Assembly: GCA_018242645.1 (NCBI GenBank)
Contig: JAFEBN010000003.1
Location: 1-47,946, forward strand
Direction: 5' to 3'
DNA from: Planctomycetota bacterium
Lineage (GTDB): Bacteria > Planctomycetota > Phycisphaerae > Phycisphaerales > UBA1924
Length of the DNA stretch: 47,946 nucleotides
The notes beneath the pieces are model-generated. The model had not been told where the DNA came from. It worked only from the letters and a program-made list of their open reading frames with translations, and made no database searches. The translations under genes were made by a program, and so were the position numbers. Positions 23,663 through 31,460 of this stretch are shown here, in pieces; position 1 is the first letter of the stretch; each line of letters starts with the position of its first letter.

Positions 23663-25792
23663 ATGACCGCCGACCTGTCCCACATTCGCAACTTCGGAAT
23701 CTGCGCCCACATCGACGCGGGCAAAACCACGGTGTCCGAGCGAATCCTGTTCTACACCGGCAAGAACTACAAGATGGGCGAGGTGCACGAGGGCACCGCG
23801 ACGATGGACTTCCTGCAGGAAGAGCAGGAGCGCGGCATCACGATCCAGTCGGCGGCGACGACGTGCCCGTGGACGCGGAGCGGGCGCGAGTACAAGCTGA
23901 ACCTGATCGATACGCCGGGCCACGTGGACTTCACGATCGAAGTGGAGCGTTCGCTGCGCGTGCTGGACGGCGCGGTGGCGGTGTTCGACGGCAAGGAAGG
24001 CGTGGAAGCGCAGTCGGAGACGGTGTGGCGTCAGGCCGACCGTTACCGCGTGCCGCGCCTGTGCTTCATCAACAAGATGGACAAGCTCGGCGCGTCGTTC
24101 GACTTCTCGTACGACACGATCAAGACGCGCCTGGGCGCGAACGCGCTGCCTCTGCAGTGCCCGATCGGCGCCGGCAACGAGTTCCAGGGGATCATCGACC
24201 TGGTCGAGCAGCGGGCGTATTACTTCGAAGGCGACAAGGGCGACAAGGTCACGGAGAAGGCGATTCCCGAGGATCTGAAGGAATACGCCGACAAGTGGCG
24301 CCACGAGCTGATCGAGAAGGCGGCCGAGCTCGACGACGACCTGATGCACAAGTACCTCGAGGGCCAGATCCCGACGCAGGAAGAGCTGCGCAAGGCGGTC
24401 CGCAAGGGCGTGGTTGAGCGCAAGGTGTACCCGGTGCTCTGCGGCGCGGCGCTGCGCAACATCGGCGTGCAGCGACTGCTCGACGCGGTTGTGGACTATC
24501 TCCCGTCGCCCTCCGAGAAGCCGGACGTCGAGGGCACCGACCCGCGCGACAAGAACGTCAAGATGAGCCGCCCGCACGACCCGAAGGCGCCCTTCTCGGC
24601 GCTGGTCTTCAAGGTCGTGAGCGACACGCACGGCGACCTGACCTACATCCGCGTGTACTCGGGCACCCTGACCAAGGGCACGCGCCTGCTCAACCCCGGC
24701 AACGGGAAGAAGGAAAACGCGAGCCGCATCTTCGAGATGCACGCGCAGAATCGCATCCCGCTCGAAGAGGTGACGGCGGGCAACATCGTGGCGGTGGTCG
24801 GCATCAAGGACTCGTACACGGGCGACACCCTGTGCGACGCCGACGATCCGATCATGCTCGAGCGCATGTTCTTCCCCGAGCCCGTCATCGCCATGTCGAT
24901 CGAGCCCAAGACGACCGAAGACAAGCGCAAGCTGTCGGAGGCTCTGGGCGTCATCCGGCGCGAGGATCCGTCGTTCCGCTCCAACTACAACGAGGAGACG
25001 GGCGAGACGATCATCGCGGGCATGGGCGAGCTCCACCTGGAAATCATCAAGAACAAGCTCGTGCGCGACATGAAGATCAACGTGGCCGTCGGCAAGCCGA
25101 AGGTTTCGTACCGCGAGACGATCACCAAGAAGGCCGAATGGGTCCGCGGCAAGTTCGTCAAGCAGACGGGCGGTCGCGGTCAGTACGGCGACTGTACGAT
25201 CAACTTCGAGCCGTTCACGGCCGAGCAGGCGGCGGCGGAGGAAGTCGATTTCTCCGACAACATCGCGGTGGTCAACGAGGTCGTCGGCGGCGCCATCCCG
25301 AAGGAATACATCCCCTCGGTGGAATACGGCATCCGCCAGACGTGCATCACGGGCGTGAAGTTTGGCTACCCGATGATCAACGTCAAGGCGACGATCGTCG
25401 ACGGTTCGAGCCACGCGGTCGACTCGTCGCAGGTCGCGTTCGAGCAGGCCGGTCGTCTGGCGGTCATGGAAGCGGCCGAGAAGGCCGGCGCCGTCCTGCT
25501 GGAGCCGATCATGAAGGTCGTGGTGACGGTTCCCAACGACTACCTGGGCAACGTCACCGGCGACATCTCTTCGCGGCGCGGCATGATCATCGACACCGAT
25601 GACCGCGGCGTCGTGAAGCTGGTCACGGCGGAAATCCCGCTCGATCAGCTCTTCGGCTACACGACCAGCCTGCGCGGCATGTCGCAGGGTCGCGCGAGCG
25701 CCACCATGGAGTTCCTCGAGTACCGCCCGATGCCGCGGAACCTGCAGGAAGCGGTGGTCGAGGCCGAGCGCGGCGGCAAGGCCAAGAAGTAA
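23663..25792 (+). CDS. fusA: Translation elongation factor G
   Basis: A 709-residue ribosomal translocase GTPase. Domain I has the P-loop AHIDAGKTT (residues 14-22 region), switch II DTPGHVDF and NKMD. Domain II starts near FSALVFKVVSDTHGDLTYIRVYSG. Domains III-V follow, with GMGELHLEII and the C-terminal RGMSQGRASATMEF typical of EF-G1. Length and all motifs are regular. AAGGA lies 7 bp before the ATG. It stands alone, away from rpsL-rpsG-tuf, with its own promoter and terminator. Its codon use is markedly biased (strong GAC/AAC/ATC preference), as expected of a highly expressed gene. Confidence 0.97.
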   Translation: MTADLSHIRNFGICAHIDAGKTTVSERILFYTGKNYKMGEVHEGTATMDFLQEEQERGITIQSAATTCPWTRSGREYKLNLIDTPGHVDFTIEVERSLRVLDGAVAVFDGKEGVEAQSETVWRQADRYRVPRLCFINKMDKLGASFDFSYDTIKTRLGANALPLQCPIGAGNEFQGIIDLVEQRAYYFEGDKGDKVTEKAIPEDLKEYADKWRHELIEKAAELDDDLMHKYLEGQIPTQEELRKAVRKGVVERKVYPVLCGAALRNIGVQRLLDAVVDYLPSPSEKPDVEGTDPRDKNVKMSRPHDPKAPFSALVFKVVSDTHGDLTYIRVYSGTLTKGTRLLNPGNGKKENASRIFEMHAQNRIPLEEVTAGNIVAVVGIKDSYTGDTLCDADDPIMLERMFFPEPVIAMSIEPKTTEDKRKLSEALGVIRREDPSFRSNYNEETGETIIAGMGELHLEIIKNKLVRDMKINVAVGKPKVSYRETITKKAEWVRGKFVKQTGGRGQYGDCTINFEPFTAEQAAAEEVDFSDNIAVVNEVVGGAIPKEYIPSVEYGIRQTCITGVKFGYPMINVKATIVDGSSHAVDSSQVAFEQAGRLAVMEAAEKAGAVLLEPIMKVVVTVPNDYLGNVTGDISSRRGMIIDTDDRGVVKLVTAEIPLDQLFGYTTSLRGMSQGRASATMEFLEYRPMPRNLQEAVVEAERGGKAKK

Positions 25793-25816
25793 AGTCTTTG
25801 GCAACCTGTTCACGAA

Positions 25817-25840
25817 GGGCCCCGTCGCGGGGCCCTTTTT
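25817..25840 (+). terminator. Rho-independent terminator of fusA
   Basis: Stem GGGCCCCG/CGGGGCCC (25817-25824 and 25828-25835) followed by TTTTT, 24 bp after the fusA stop. Confidence 0.92.
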
Positions 25841-25848
25841 CATTGCCG

Positions 25849-26637
25849 TTACGGCTTGCGACGCAACAGGCCGGAGATCGAGTCGAGCACGGTCGGAGGC
25901 GCAACGCCCCCGGTGCGGACTTTTTCGGGAAGCGCGGCGCGGGCCGCGGCAGCGCTCTCGAAAGAGCCGTTTTCACGCAGGCCCTCGGCGAACCAGTCAT
26001 CGAGCATCGGGTCGAGGCTGCTTCGGACCTGCGACGGCGAGACACCCATGGTCTTGCTATCGAGGCCGGTGAGGCATCGGAAGAGTTTCTCGATGATGCT
26101 CCGGAGTTCGAGCCGGATGTCGCCCTCGAGCGCGATGCGGGCATCGCGGACACCCTTGCTCAACGCGCGGGCGAGACCGAACTGCTCGACTTGCACCCGG
26201 CCCTGGCGATCGACGAGCACCTGCGTGCCGTCGAAGGGTCCGTTATAAAGGCGGCGGCCGTGCAGTTCGTCGAGCAGGCCGAGGATGTGGTCGGCGGCCG
26301 ACTCGGTCTCTTCGGGTTCGAGCCGGCCACCGCGTGCCGCGGCGAGCCCCTCGAGCGTGATGAGACCGGACGTATGCCCGAAATAGGGCGTCACGAAGGC
26401 GACCACGCCGTCATCGATCACGGCGTCCTCAATGGGGGCGAGATGCGGGATCCGCAGGGGCCGGAAGATCTCGATGTACTCCGCGATGATCGTGTTGCTT
26501 TCGGGCGGCGCGAGATGCACGACATGGGCCGACTGCCGCTCCGCATCGCGGACGAGAATGCGCCGTGCCGCGGGACCGGGGGCGATCTCCCGGACGATCC
26601 GGTACCGGTCGGCGAGCTTGGGAAGCGGGGCGTCCAT
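25849..26637 (-). CDS. Ser/Thr protein kinase homologue lacking catalytic residues (pseudokinase)
   Basis: A 262-residue protein with kinase-domain layout but no catalytic residues. RYRIVREIAPGPAAR (11-25) occupies the glycine-loop position without its glycines, and the strand VVHLAP has no VAIK lysine. In the catalytic loop, HRD-x-K-x-x-N is replaced by Asn132-Gly-Pro134, Asp136 and Gln139 (LYNGPFDGTQVLVD); DFG becomes Gln152-Phe-Gly (VEQFGLAR). The surrounding pattern LHGRR...QVLVDRQGRVQVEQFGLARAL still aligns cleanly with active kinases. The C-lobe appears short and ends at residue 262 with a basic tail. It probably acts as a binding or scaffold module. It converges on fusA and has its own ATG with no strong ribosome binding site. 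Confidence 0.75.
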   Translation of the reverse strand: MDAPLPKLADRYRIVREIAPGPAARRILVRDAERQSAHVVHLAPPESNTIIAEYIEIFRPLRIPHLAPIEDAVIDDGVVAFVTPYFGHTSGLITLEGLAAARGGRLEPEETESAADHILGLLDELHGRRLYNGPFDGTQVLVDRQGRVQVEQFGLARALSKGVRDARIALEGDIRLELRSIIEKLFRCLTGLDSKTMGVSPSQVRSSLDPMLDDWFAEGLRENGSFESAAAARAALPEKVRTGGVAPPTVLDSISGLLRRKP

Positions 26638-26899
26638 CGGAGAAATGGTATTTCGAAATCGGAGCGGACGTCCCGGCTCCCGCCGGTTTGGGGGGTTGCC
26701 GCGAGGGATCTCGGGTTCTCAAGCGGGAAATGTGGGCCGCGGCCGTTTTCCCGTGTCGATATTCACGGGGAGAACGGGCAATCGCACCGAGCGAGCGTCG
26801 TTGTTCCGGCGGGTCGGCGCGGCCGCGCGGTCGTGCCGCAACAAACCCGCAGCAGATCGCGACGGCGGAGCCGATCGCGCGTTTCCTGGAGGATTCACC

Positions 26900-27100
26900 A
26901 TGTCGTCCCGTTTGCTCAAGTCGTGCCTCATCGCGGTCCCGATGTTTGCCGTCAGCTCGCTCGCGTTCGGCGCTCCGGTTTCGCAGCCGTCGTCGCAGAA
27001 CTCGGCGCAGCAGGCGGAAACCGGAAAATCGAAGAAGCACAAGAAGCACAAGAAACACAAGAAGCACCAGAACCCTGCGAGCGCGACGACGCAGCGCTGA
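26900..27100 (+). CDS. Small exported Lys/His-repeat protein
   Basis: A 66-residue protein. The first 24 residues are a signal peptide (MSSRLLKSCLIAVPMFAVSS, then LAFG-A). The mature part of about 42 residues is Ser/Gln-rich, then carries four KKH triplets in a row, and ends QNPASATTQR. It has no known domain. A GGAGGA sits 6 bp before the ATG, and a strong terminator follows, so it is a real single-gene unit and not a chance frame; the frame upstream to 26432 is antisense to the pseudokinase. The basic, His-spaced repeat could bind metal ions, polyphosphate or acidic polysaccharide; that is a guess. Confidence 0.75.
   Translation: MSSRLLKSCLIAVPMFAVSSLAFGAPVSQPSSQNSAQQAETGKSKKHKKHKKHKKHQNPASATTQR
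27032..27067 (+). repeat. Four tandem 9-bp repeats (AAGAAGCAC)
   Basis: Four contiguous copies of AAGAAGCAC, the third with one silent G-to-A change, encoding the KKH triplets of the small exported protein. Copy number could vary by slippage. Confidence 0.9.
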
Positions 27101-27128
27101 AAACCTGTTCACGTGGTGGAATGACCGA

Positions 27129-27153
27129 CCCCGCGGTTTTCGCGGGGTTTTTT
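27129..27153 (+). terminator. Rho-independent terminator of the Lys/His-repeat gene
   Basis: Stem CCCCGCG/CGCGGGG (27129-27135 and 27141-27147), loop GTTTT, then TTTTTT, 29 bp after the stop. Confidence 0.92.
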
Positions 27154-27192
27154 GTTGATCGGCACAGCTCGGTGCGGCTCGGCTTGCGGACA

Positions 27193-27219
27193 TTGCGATG
27201 CGGACGCTGCTCGTATAAT
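27193..27219 (+). promoter_or_regulatory. Promoter of hpd
   Basis: A perfect TATAAT at 27214-27219 precedes hpd by 43 bp. The -35 is poor: TTGCGA at 27193-27198 with a 15-bp spacer. Confidence 0.5.
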
Positions 27220-27262
27220 CGGGGGTTGTTCCTGGTCCGTTTTCCGCGAGATCGGAGGCCCC

Positions 27263-28516
27263 ATGTCCACCCTGTCACCCGCCGTCAAACCCAGCAAGGT
27301 TTCGGACCCGCTGCAGCTCATCGACGTCGATCACGTCCAGTTCTATGTGGGCAACGCCAAGCAGGCTGCTTTCTTCTACGCGCACTGCTTCGGTTTCCAG
27401 ATCGAGCAGGTGTCGGATCTGACCACCGGCAGCCGCGAATGCGCTCATTACCTGCTGACCCAAGGGAATATCCGGTTCATTCTCAGCAGCCCGCTCTCGC
27501 CGGAGCATCACTCGGCGATGGAACTGGCGATGTATGGAGACGGCGTCAAGGATGTCGCGTTTACGGTGTTTGATGCGGAGGCAGCGTACGACCGGGCGGT
27601 CAAGAACGGCGCTCTTTCGGCGTACGAACCACGCGTCTACAAAGACGATCGCGGCACGGTGACGATGGCGGGAATCCGGACATACGGACGCGTCTGCCAC
27701 AGCTTTGTGAGCCGCACCGGCGAATACGACCTGACCAGGGTGAAGCAGGGCGGGCTGTTCATGCCGCGGTTCAAGCGGATCGATGGCGGGCTGTGCGCGC
27801 CGGCCGTGGGCTGCGGCCCGCAGGGCGGCATGGGCTCGTCGATCCTGGCGATCAACGAGCACAACAAGAAGAACCCGTGCGGGCTGAAGTATGTCGATCA
27901 CCTCGTCGGCAACGTCGAGCTCGGCAAGATGAACTACTGGGTGAAATGGTACGAGGATGTGCTCGAGTTCAAGATGTTCAAGCACTTCGACGATGCGGAC
28001 ATCTCCACCGAGTATTCGGCGCTGATGTCGAAGGTCATGTCGAGCGGCAACAACCTGATCAAGATGCCGATCAACGAGCCCGCGCCCGGCAAGAAGAAGA
28101 GCCAGGTGCAGGAGTACCTCGATTGGCACGCGAACACACCCGGCGTGCAGCACCTTGCGCTGCGGACGGACGACGAACTGCACTCGATCGCGGCGCTGCG
28201 CAGCCGCGGCGTGGACTTCCTCACGCTGCCCGATGCGTACTACGACAAGGTGTGGGACCGCGTGAACACGATGCTGAAGCAGCACGGGCACGAAGCGGTG
28301 AAGGAAGATCACCAGCGGATCCGCGACCTGGGCATTCTGGTCGACGCGGACGACGAGGGCTACCTGCTGCAGCTTTTCACCAAGCCCCTGCAGGACCGTC
28401 CGACGTTGTTCTTCGAGATCATCTGCCGCCGTGGGTCGCAGTCTTTCGGCAAGGGGAACTTCAAGGCGCTGTTCGAGGCGCTGGAACTGGAGCAGGAGCG
28501 GCGGGGCAATCTCTAA
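27263..28516 (+). CDS. hpd: 4-hydroxyphenylpyruvate dioxygenase
   Basis: A 417-residue Fe(II) enzyme converting 4-hydroxyphenylpyruvate to homogentisate in tyrosine catabolism. Iron ligands are His213 (YVDHLVGNVE), His297 (GVQHLALRT) and Glu385 (LFFEIICRRG), and the C-terminal QSFGKGNFKALFEALE helix closes the active site. Two vicinal-oxygen-chelate domains are visible, the first starting at DVDHVQFYVGNAKQ. Its sequence (KNPCGLKYVDHLVGNV, YDKVWDRV) is nearer the plant/animal-like class than to short bacterial forms. The ATG has GGAGG 4-9 bp upstream. No homogentisate pathway genes are next to it, so the product may go to breakdown, pigment or quinone synthesis. Confidence 0.95.
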   Translation: MSTLSPAVKPSKVSDPLQLIDVDHVQFYVGNAKQAAFFYAHCFGFQIEQVSDLTTGSRECAHYLLTQGNIRFILSSPLSPEHHSAMELAMYGDGVKDVAFTVFDAEAAYDRAVKNGALSAYEPRVYKDDRGTVTMAGIRTYGRVCHSFVSRTGEYDLTRVKQGGLFMPRFKRIDGGLCAPAVGCGPQGGMGSSILAINEHNKKNPCGLKYVDHLVGNVELGKMNYWVKWYEDVLEFKMFKHFDDADISTEYSALMSKVMSSGNNLIKMPINEPAPGKKKSQVQEYLDWHANTPGVQHLALRTDDELHSIAALRSRGVDFLTLPDAYYDKVWDRVNTMLKQHGHEAVKEDHQRIRDLGILVDADDEGYLLQLFTKPLQDRPTLFFEIICRRGSQSFGKGNFKALFEALELEQERRGNL

Positions 28517-28718
28517 GCGACACGCAGCGACTTCCCAAAGCCGCGAAGCGGCGCTCGTTCCAAGCCCGGGACGTGAGCCCCGGGTAATTTGGCCGTCATC
28601 CCCCGAGCAACGAAGGTGCGCCACGCGCACCTCGCCGAAGTGCCGCCGCTTTGCGGCTCGATGCCATCACCCGCTGTCCCTGACGCCCCGAATCAATTGA
28701 GCAATCGGATACAAGAAC
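28517..28718 (+). other. Gene-free stretch with successive hairpins after hpd
   Basis: No supported gene. Two compact inverted repeats are present: CCCGGG/CCCGGG with an 8-nt loop (28565-28584), and AGGTGCGC/GCGCACCT with a 3-nt loop (28614-28632). Neither has a U-run. The run ends in a strong terminator at 28719-28750. It may be an extended hpd 3' untranslated region or a separate small RNA. Confidence 0.35.
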
Positions 28719-28750
28719 GTGCCCTCCGGCCTTGCCGCGGGCACTTTTTT
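28719..28750 (+). terminator. Rho-independent terminator (hpd transcript or small RNA)
   Basis: Outer stem GTGCCC/GGGCAC (28719-28724 and 28739-28744), inner stem CGGC/GCCG, then TTTTTT (28745-28750). It lies 202 bp beyond the hpd stop and 84 bp before the DUF5694 start. Confidence 0.88.
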
Positions 28751-28834
28751 CGTCGCGCGCCAAGCACGCGCAACCGGATCGCGAAAACGCGCGATTCAAA
28801 ACCCCAGCAAGCCGTACCTCTCAAGGAGTATCGC

Positions 28835-29701
28835 ATGCTTGCTGCAATTGTCGCCTGTGTCGTCGCCGCCATTCTCCAGGAACCCAAGGCCGCGCCTCCC
28901 CGCAGCGAAGTGCTCATCGTCGGGATGTTCCATTTCAACGCGGACAATGACATGGTCAAGTCGGCCAAGCACGACGTGCTGGGCGCGAAGTTTCAGGCGG
29001 AGGTGAGGGAAACGGCCGACCGGCTGGCCAGGTTCAAACCGAACAAGATTGTCGTCGAGTACCCCGCTGCGGATCAGCAGAAGCTGGACAAGCTCTATCA
29101 GCAATACCTGGACGGGAAGCGGCGGGATTCGAAGGACGAGATCGATCAGCTCGGCTCGCGATTGGCCTCGGAACTGAAACTCGAGCGCCTGTACGGATTC
29201 GATCAGCCTTCGGACATGAAATTCCAGCCGCTGATGGAGAGCGCGCAGAAATCAGGTCGGGCGGACCTGCTGGGTGAGTTTCAGGCCAAGACGGTTGAGA
29301 TCACCCAGAAGAACGCGGAGATCGCGGCCAAGTACTCCGTTTCGGAGCACCTCGCGATTCTGAATCATCCGCCGATCATCGACGAGATGCACCGCCTCTA
29401 CATCTGGCTGCTCAATTTCGACACGCCCGACAACCGTCCGGCGGCGGCGCTGCTCGCGGACTGGTACCTGCGGAACGTCAACATGTTCGAGAATCTACAG
29501 CGGATCGCGGAGCCGGGAGACCGGGTGCTGGTGCTCGTCGGCGCCGGGCACACCAAGCACCTGCGTGACCTTGTGACGCAGGACACCTCGATGCACCTGA
29601 ATGAAGCCGCGGCGTACTTGCCCCCAACGCCGGTTCCGTCCATGGCAGGTCCGGTGGTCGAAAAGCCGAACGACCCCGCTCCGGCGCACGGCAATCCGTA
29701 A
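28835..29701 (+). CDS. DUF5694-family protein, probably exported
   Basis: A 288-residue protein. Residues 1-15 (MLAAIVACVVAAILQ) are a short signal-like helix. The core has the features of DUF5694: VLIVGMFHFNADNDMVKS, RFKPNKIVVEYP, ELKLERLYGFDQ, and the C-terminal LVLVGAGHTKHLRDLV. The paired 'GxFHF' and 'GAGHxxxL' blocks recall the TraB/PrgY/GumN fold, a proposed metal-dependent peptidase group, but no activity is proven. It ends with a Pro-rich tail. The frame is open from 28589; ATG 28835 is chosen for AAGGAG 6 bp upstream. Confidence 0.72.
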   Translation: MLAAIVACVVAAILQEPKAAPPRSEVLIVGMFHFNADNDMVKSAKHDVLGAKFQAEVRETADRLARFKPNKIVVEYPAADQQKLDKLYQQYLDGKRRDSKDEIDQLGSRLASELKLERLYGFDQPSDMKFQPLMESAQKSGRADLLGEFQAKTVEITQKNAEIAAKYSVSEHLAILNHPPIIDEMHRLYIWLLNFDTPDNRPAAALLADWYLRNVNMFENLQRIAEPGDRVLVLVGAGHTKHLRDLVTQDTSMHLNEAAAYLPPTPVPSMAGPVVEKPNDPAPAHGNP

Positions 29702-29788
29702 ACTGGGACCGCCTGGCGGCGAATACTTCGCCTGCCGGGCTGAAGGAAGTTTGCACGCAGGTTGGTCGCGTGATCCGTACCATCGCCG

Positions 29789-30760
29789 GTGCCCCCCACC
29801 GCTGTTCAGGCTCATGCGACGGTTGATCATGCCGCGGAGCGAGCGCAGTTTCGCTCCGGGCTGTGGTACGGCTTGGGTGCGTACCTCTGGTGGGGACTGG
29901 TGGCCGGGTACTTCAAGCTGGTGTCGCACGTGCCGGCCTTTGCCGTGGTTGGGCATCGGGTGGTGTGGTCGCTGGTACTGCTGATCGCGCTGATCACGGC
30001 CGGGAAGCAGTGGCCGGAGGTTCGGCGTATCCTGCGGACGCCGTCGATCTGGCCGTGGCTGGGCGTTTCGACGTTGTGCATAGCAACCAACTGGCTGCTC
30101 TTCATTTACGCGATCGCCAACAAGCGGCTGGTGGAGGCGAGCCTCGGCTATTTCATCAATCCGCTGGTGACCGTTCTGCTCGGGCTCGTGTTTCTGCGAG
30201 AGAAGATGCGTCCTTTGCAGTGGGCCGCCAATGCGATCGCGGCGGGCGCGCTGATCTTTCTGTCGCTGTCGCGCGGGGGCATTCCGTGGATTGCGATGGT
30301 GCTGCCGGTAACGTTCGGTTTCTACGGATTGATCCGCAAGAAGGCACCGGTCGGGCCGCTGACAGGCATGTTTGTGGAGACGCTCCTGCTGACGCCCCCC
30401 GCCCTGGCGGTGCTGTGGTGGGCGCACGCGCGGCCCGCGGCACCGTACAACACGCCGGGGACTTGGGCCCTGCTTCTGCTCGCCGGCGTGATCACGACGC
30501 TGCCGATGCTGTGGTACGTCGCCGCGGCCAAGCGTCTGCCTCTTTCGACGCTCGGCTTCCTGCAGTTCATCACGCCGACGATGCAGTTTCTGATCGCGGT
30601 GCTGGCGTTCGGCGAGGTGTTTGATCGCGATCGGGCGATCGCGTTCTCACTGATCTGGGCGGCGATGGGATTGTTTCTCTTCGACCTGGCGAAAAAGGCC
30701 CGCTCGGCGCGGGCGCCGGTGGTTGAGGCGGCGGATATGCGTCAAGCCGAACCGGTGTAA
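29789..30760 (+). CDS. rarD: EamA-family transporter, RarD
   Basis: A 323-residue inner-membrane protein with ten predicted helices in two EamA repeats. RarD hallmarks are GLWYGLGAYLWWGLVAGYFK near the N-terminus, HRVVWSLVLL, NWLLFIYAIANKRLVEASLGYFINPLV, and in the second half GFLQFITPTMQFLIAVL. The family is linked to chloramphenicol sensitivity in other bacteria, but the native substrate is unknown. The start is taken as GTG 29789; no ribosome binding site is evident and about 20 residues precede the conserved part. Confidence 0.87.
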   Translation: MPPTAVQAHATVDHAAERAQFRSGLWYGLGAYLWWGLVAGYFKLVSHVPAFAVVGHRVVWSLVLLIALITAGKQWPEVRRILRTPSIWPWLGVSTLCIATNWLLFIYAIANKRLVEASLGYFINPLVTVLLGLVFLREKMRPLQWAANAIAAGALIFLSLSRGGIPWIAMVLPVTFGFYGLIRKKAPVGPLTGMFVETLLLTPPALAVLWWAHARPAAPYNTPGTWALLLLAGVITTLPMLWYVAAAKRLPLSTLGFLQFITPTMQFLIAVLAFGEVFDRDRAIAFSLIWAAMGLFLFDLAKKARSARAPVVEAADMRQAEPV

Positions 30761-30851
30761 CGACCGAGAAGAAGCTCTCCGCACCGACTTTCGGGCGATC
30801 GGCCGGTTGGGTGTTGCCCCTCTTGCCCCCGCCCGTACACTGTGAACGTCC

Positions 30852-31460
30852 ATGGGCCAACGGACCGACGTGACTGTTCTGCTGAACGAGCTTGCCGCCG
30901 GCGATGCCGGCGCGGCCGATCGGCTCTTGCCCATCCTGTACGACGAGCTGCGAGCGATCGCGGGCGCGTTCTTCCGGCACGAGCGGGTGGATCACACGCT
31001 TCAACCGACGGCACTGGTCAACGAGGCCTATCTGAAGCTGCTTGGCTCGAGCGACGGGCCGCCGGTCCAGGCCACGAGCCGTGCCCACTTCCTGGCCCTC
31101 GCGGCCAAGGTCATGCGGCAGTTGCTGATCGATCACGCTCGGGCACGCAAAACGCAGAAGCGGGGCGGCCAGCAGGGTAAACGCGTGTCGGACACGATTG
31201 CGCTCGCCCGCACGCCTTCTCCAGATGTCCCCCGCGAGGCGAGTGTCCTGGATCTGGATGAAGCCATGCAGGAACTTGCCAAGGCCTACCCCCGTGCGGC
31301 ACGCGTGGTCGAGCTCAAGTTCTTTGGCGGGCTGACGGCGGAGGAAATCGGTTCCGTGCTGGGAATCGGTGACGCGACGGTTGAGCGCGACTGGGCCCTG
31401 GCGCGTGGCTGGCTCAACCGACGCTTGCACGCCGACGGGGCAGAACCGGGCAAAGCATGA
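30852..31460 (+). CDS. ECF sigma factor (Sig-70_X6/TIGR02999 type)
   Basis: A 202-residue ECF sigma factor. Region 2 runs RLLPILYDELRAIAGAFFRHE to SRAHFLALAAKVMRQLLIDHARARKTQKRGG; region 4 is AYPRAARVVELKFFGGLTAEEIGSVLGIGDATVERDWALARGWLNRRL with a clear helix-turn-helix. The VNEAYLKLL block is typical of this planctomycete-rich group. No anti-sigma factor is adjacent; instead the stop overlaps the kinase ATG (ATGA), so the two are coupled. It likely directs a dedicated regulon under control of that kinase; this is inference from other ECF-kinase pairs such as EcfP/PknT of Vibrio. Confidence 0.92.
   Translation: MGQRTDVTVLLNELAAGDAGAADRLLPILYDELRAIAGAFFRHERVDHTLQPTALVNEAYLKLLGSSDGPPVQATSRAHFLALAAKVMRQLLIDHARARKTQKRGGQQGKRVSDTIALARTPSPDVPREASVLDLDEAMQELAKAYPRAARVVELKFFGGLTAEEIGSVLGIGDATVERDWALARGWLNRRLHADGAEPGKA

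Noticed and set aside
23600..25843. A 747-codon minus-strand open frame
   Set aside because: Antisense to fusA; the frame is open only because the highly biased GC-rich codons of fusA rarely give stops on the other strand.
26650..26659. Perfect palindrome ATTTCGAAAT upstream of the pseudokinase gene
   Set aside because: Ten base pairs with no spacer, no repeats elsewhere in the window and no promoter alignment; could be chance.
26795..26820. A UUCCG-containing hairpin before the Lys/His-repeat gene
   Set aside because: The stem is 6 bp with a G-U pair, the loop is 14 nt, and it lies about 68 nt from the ribosome binding site; it does not fit the leader motif.
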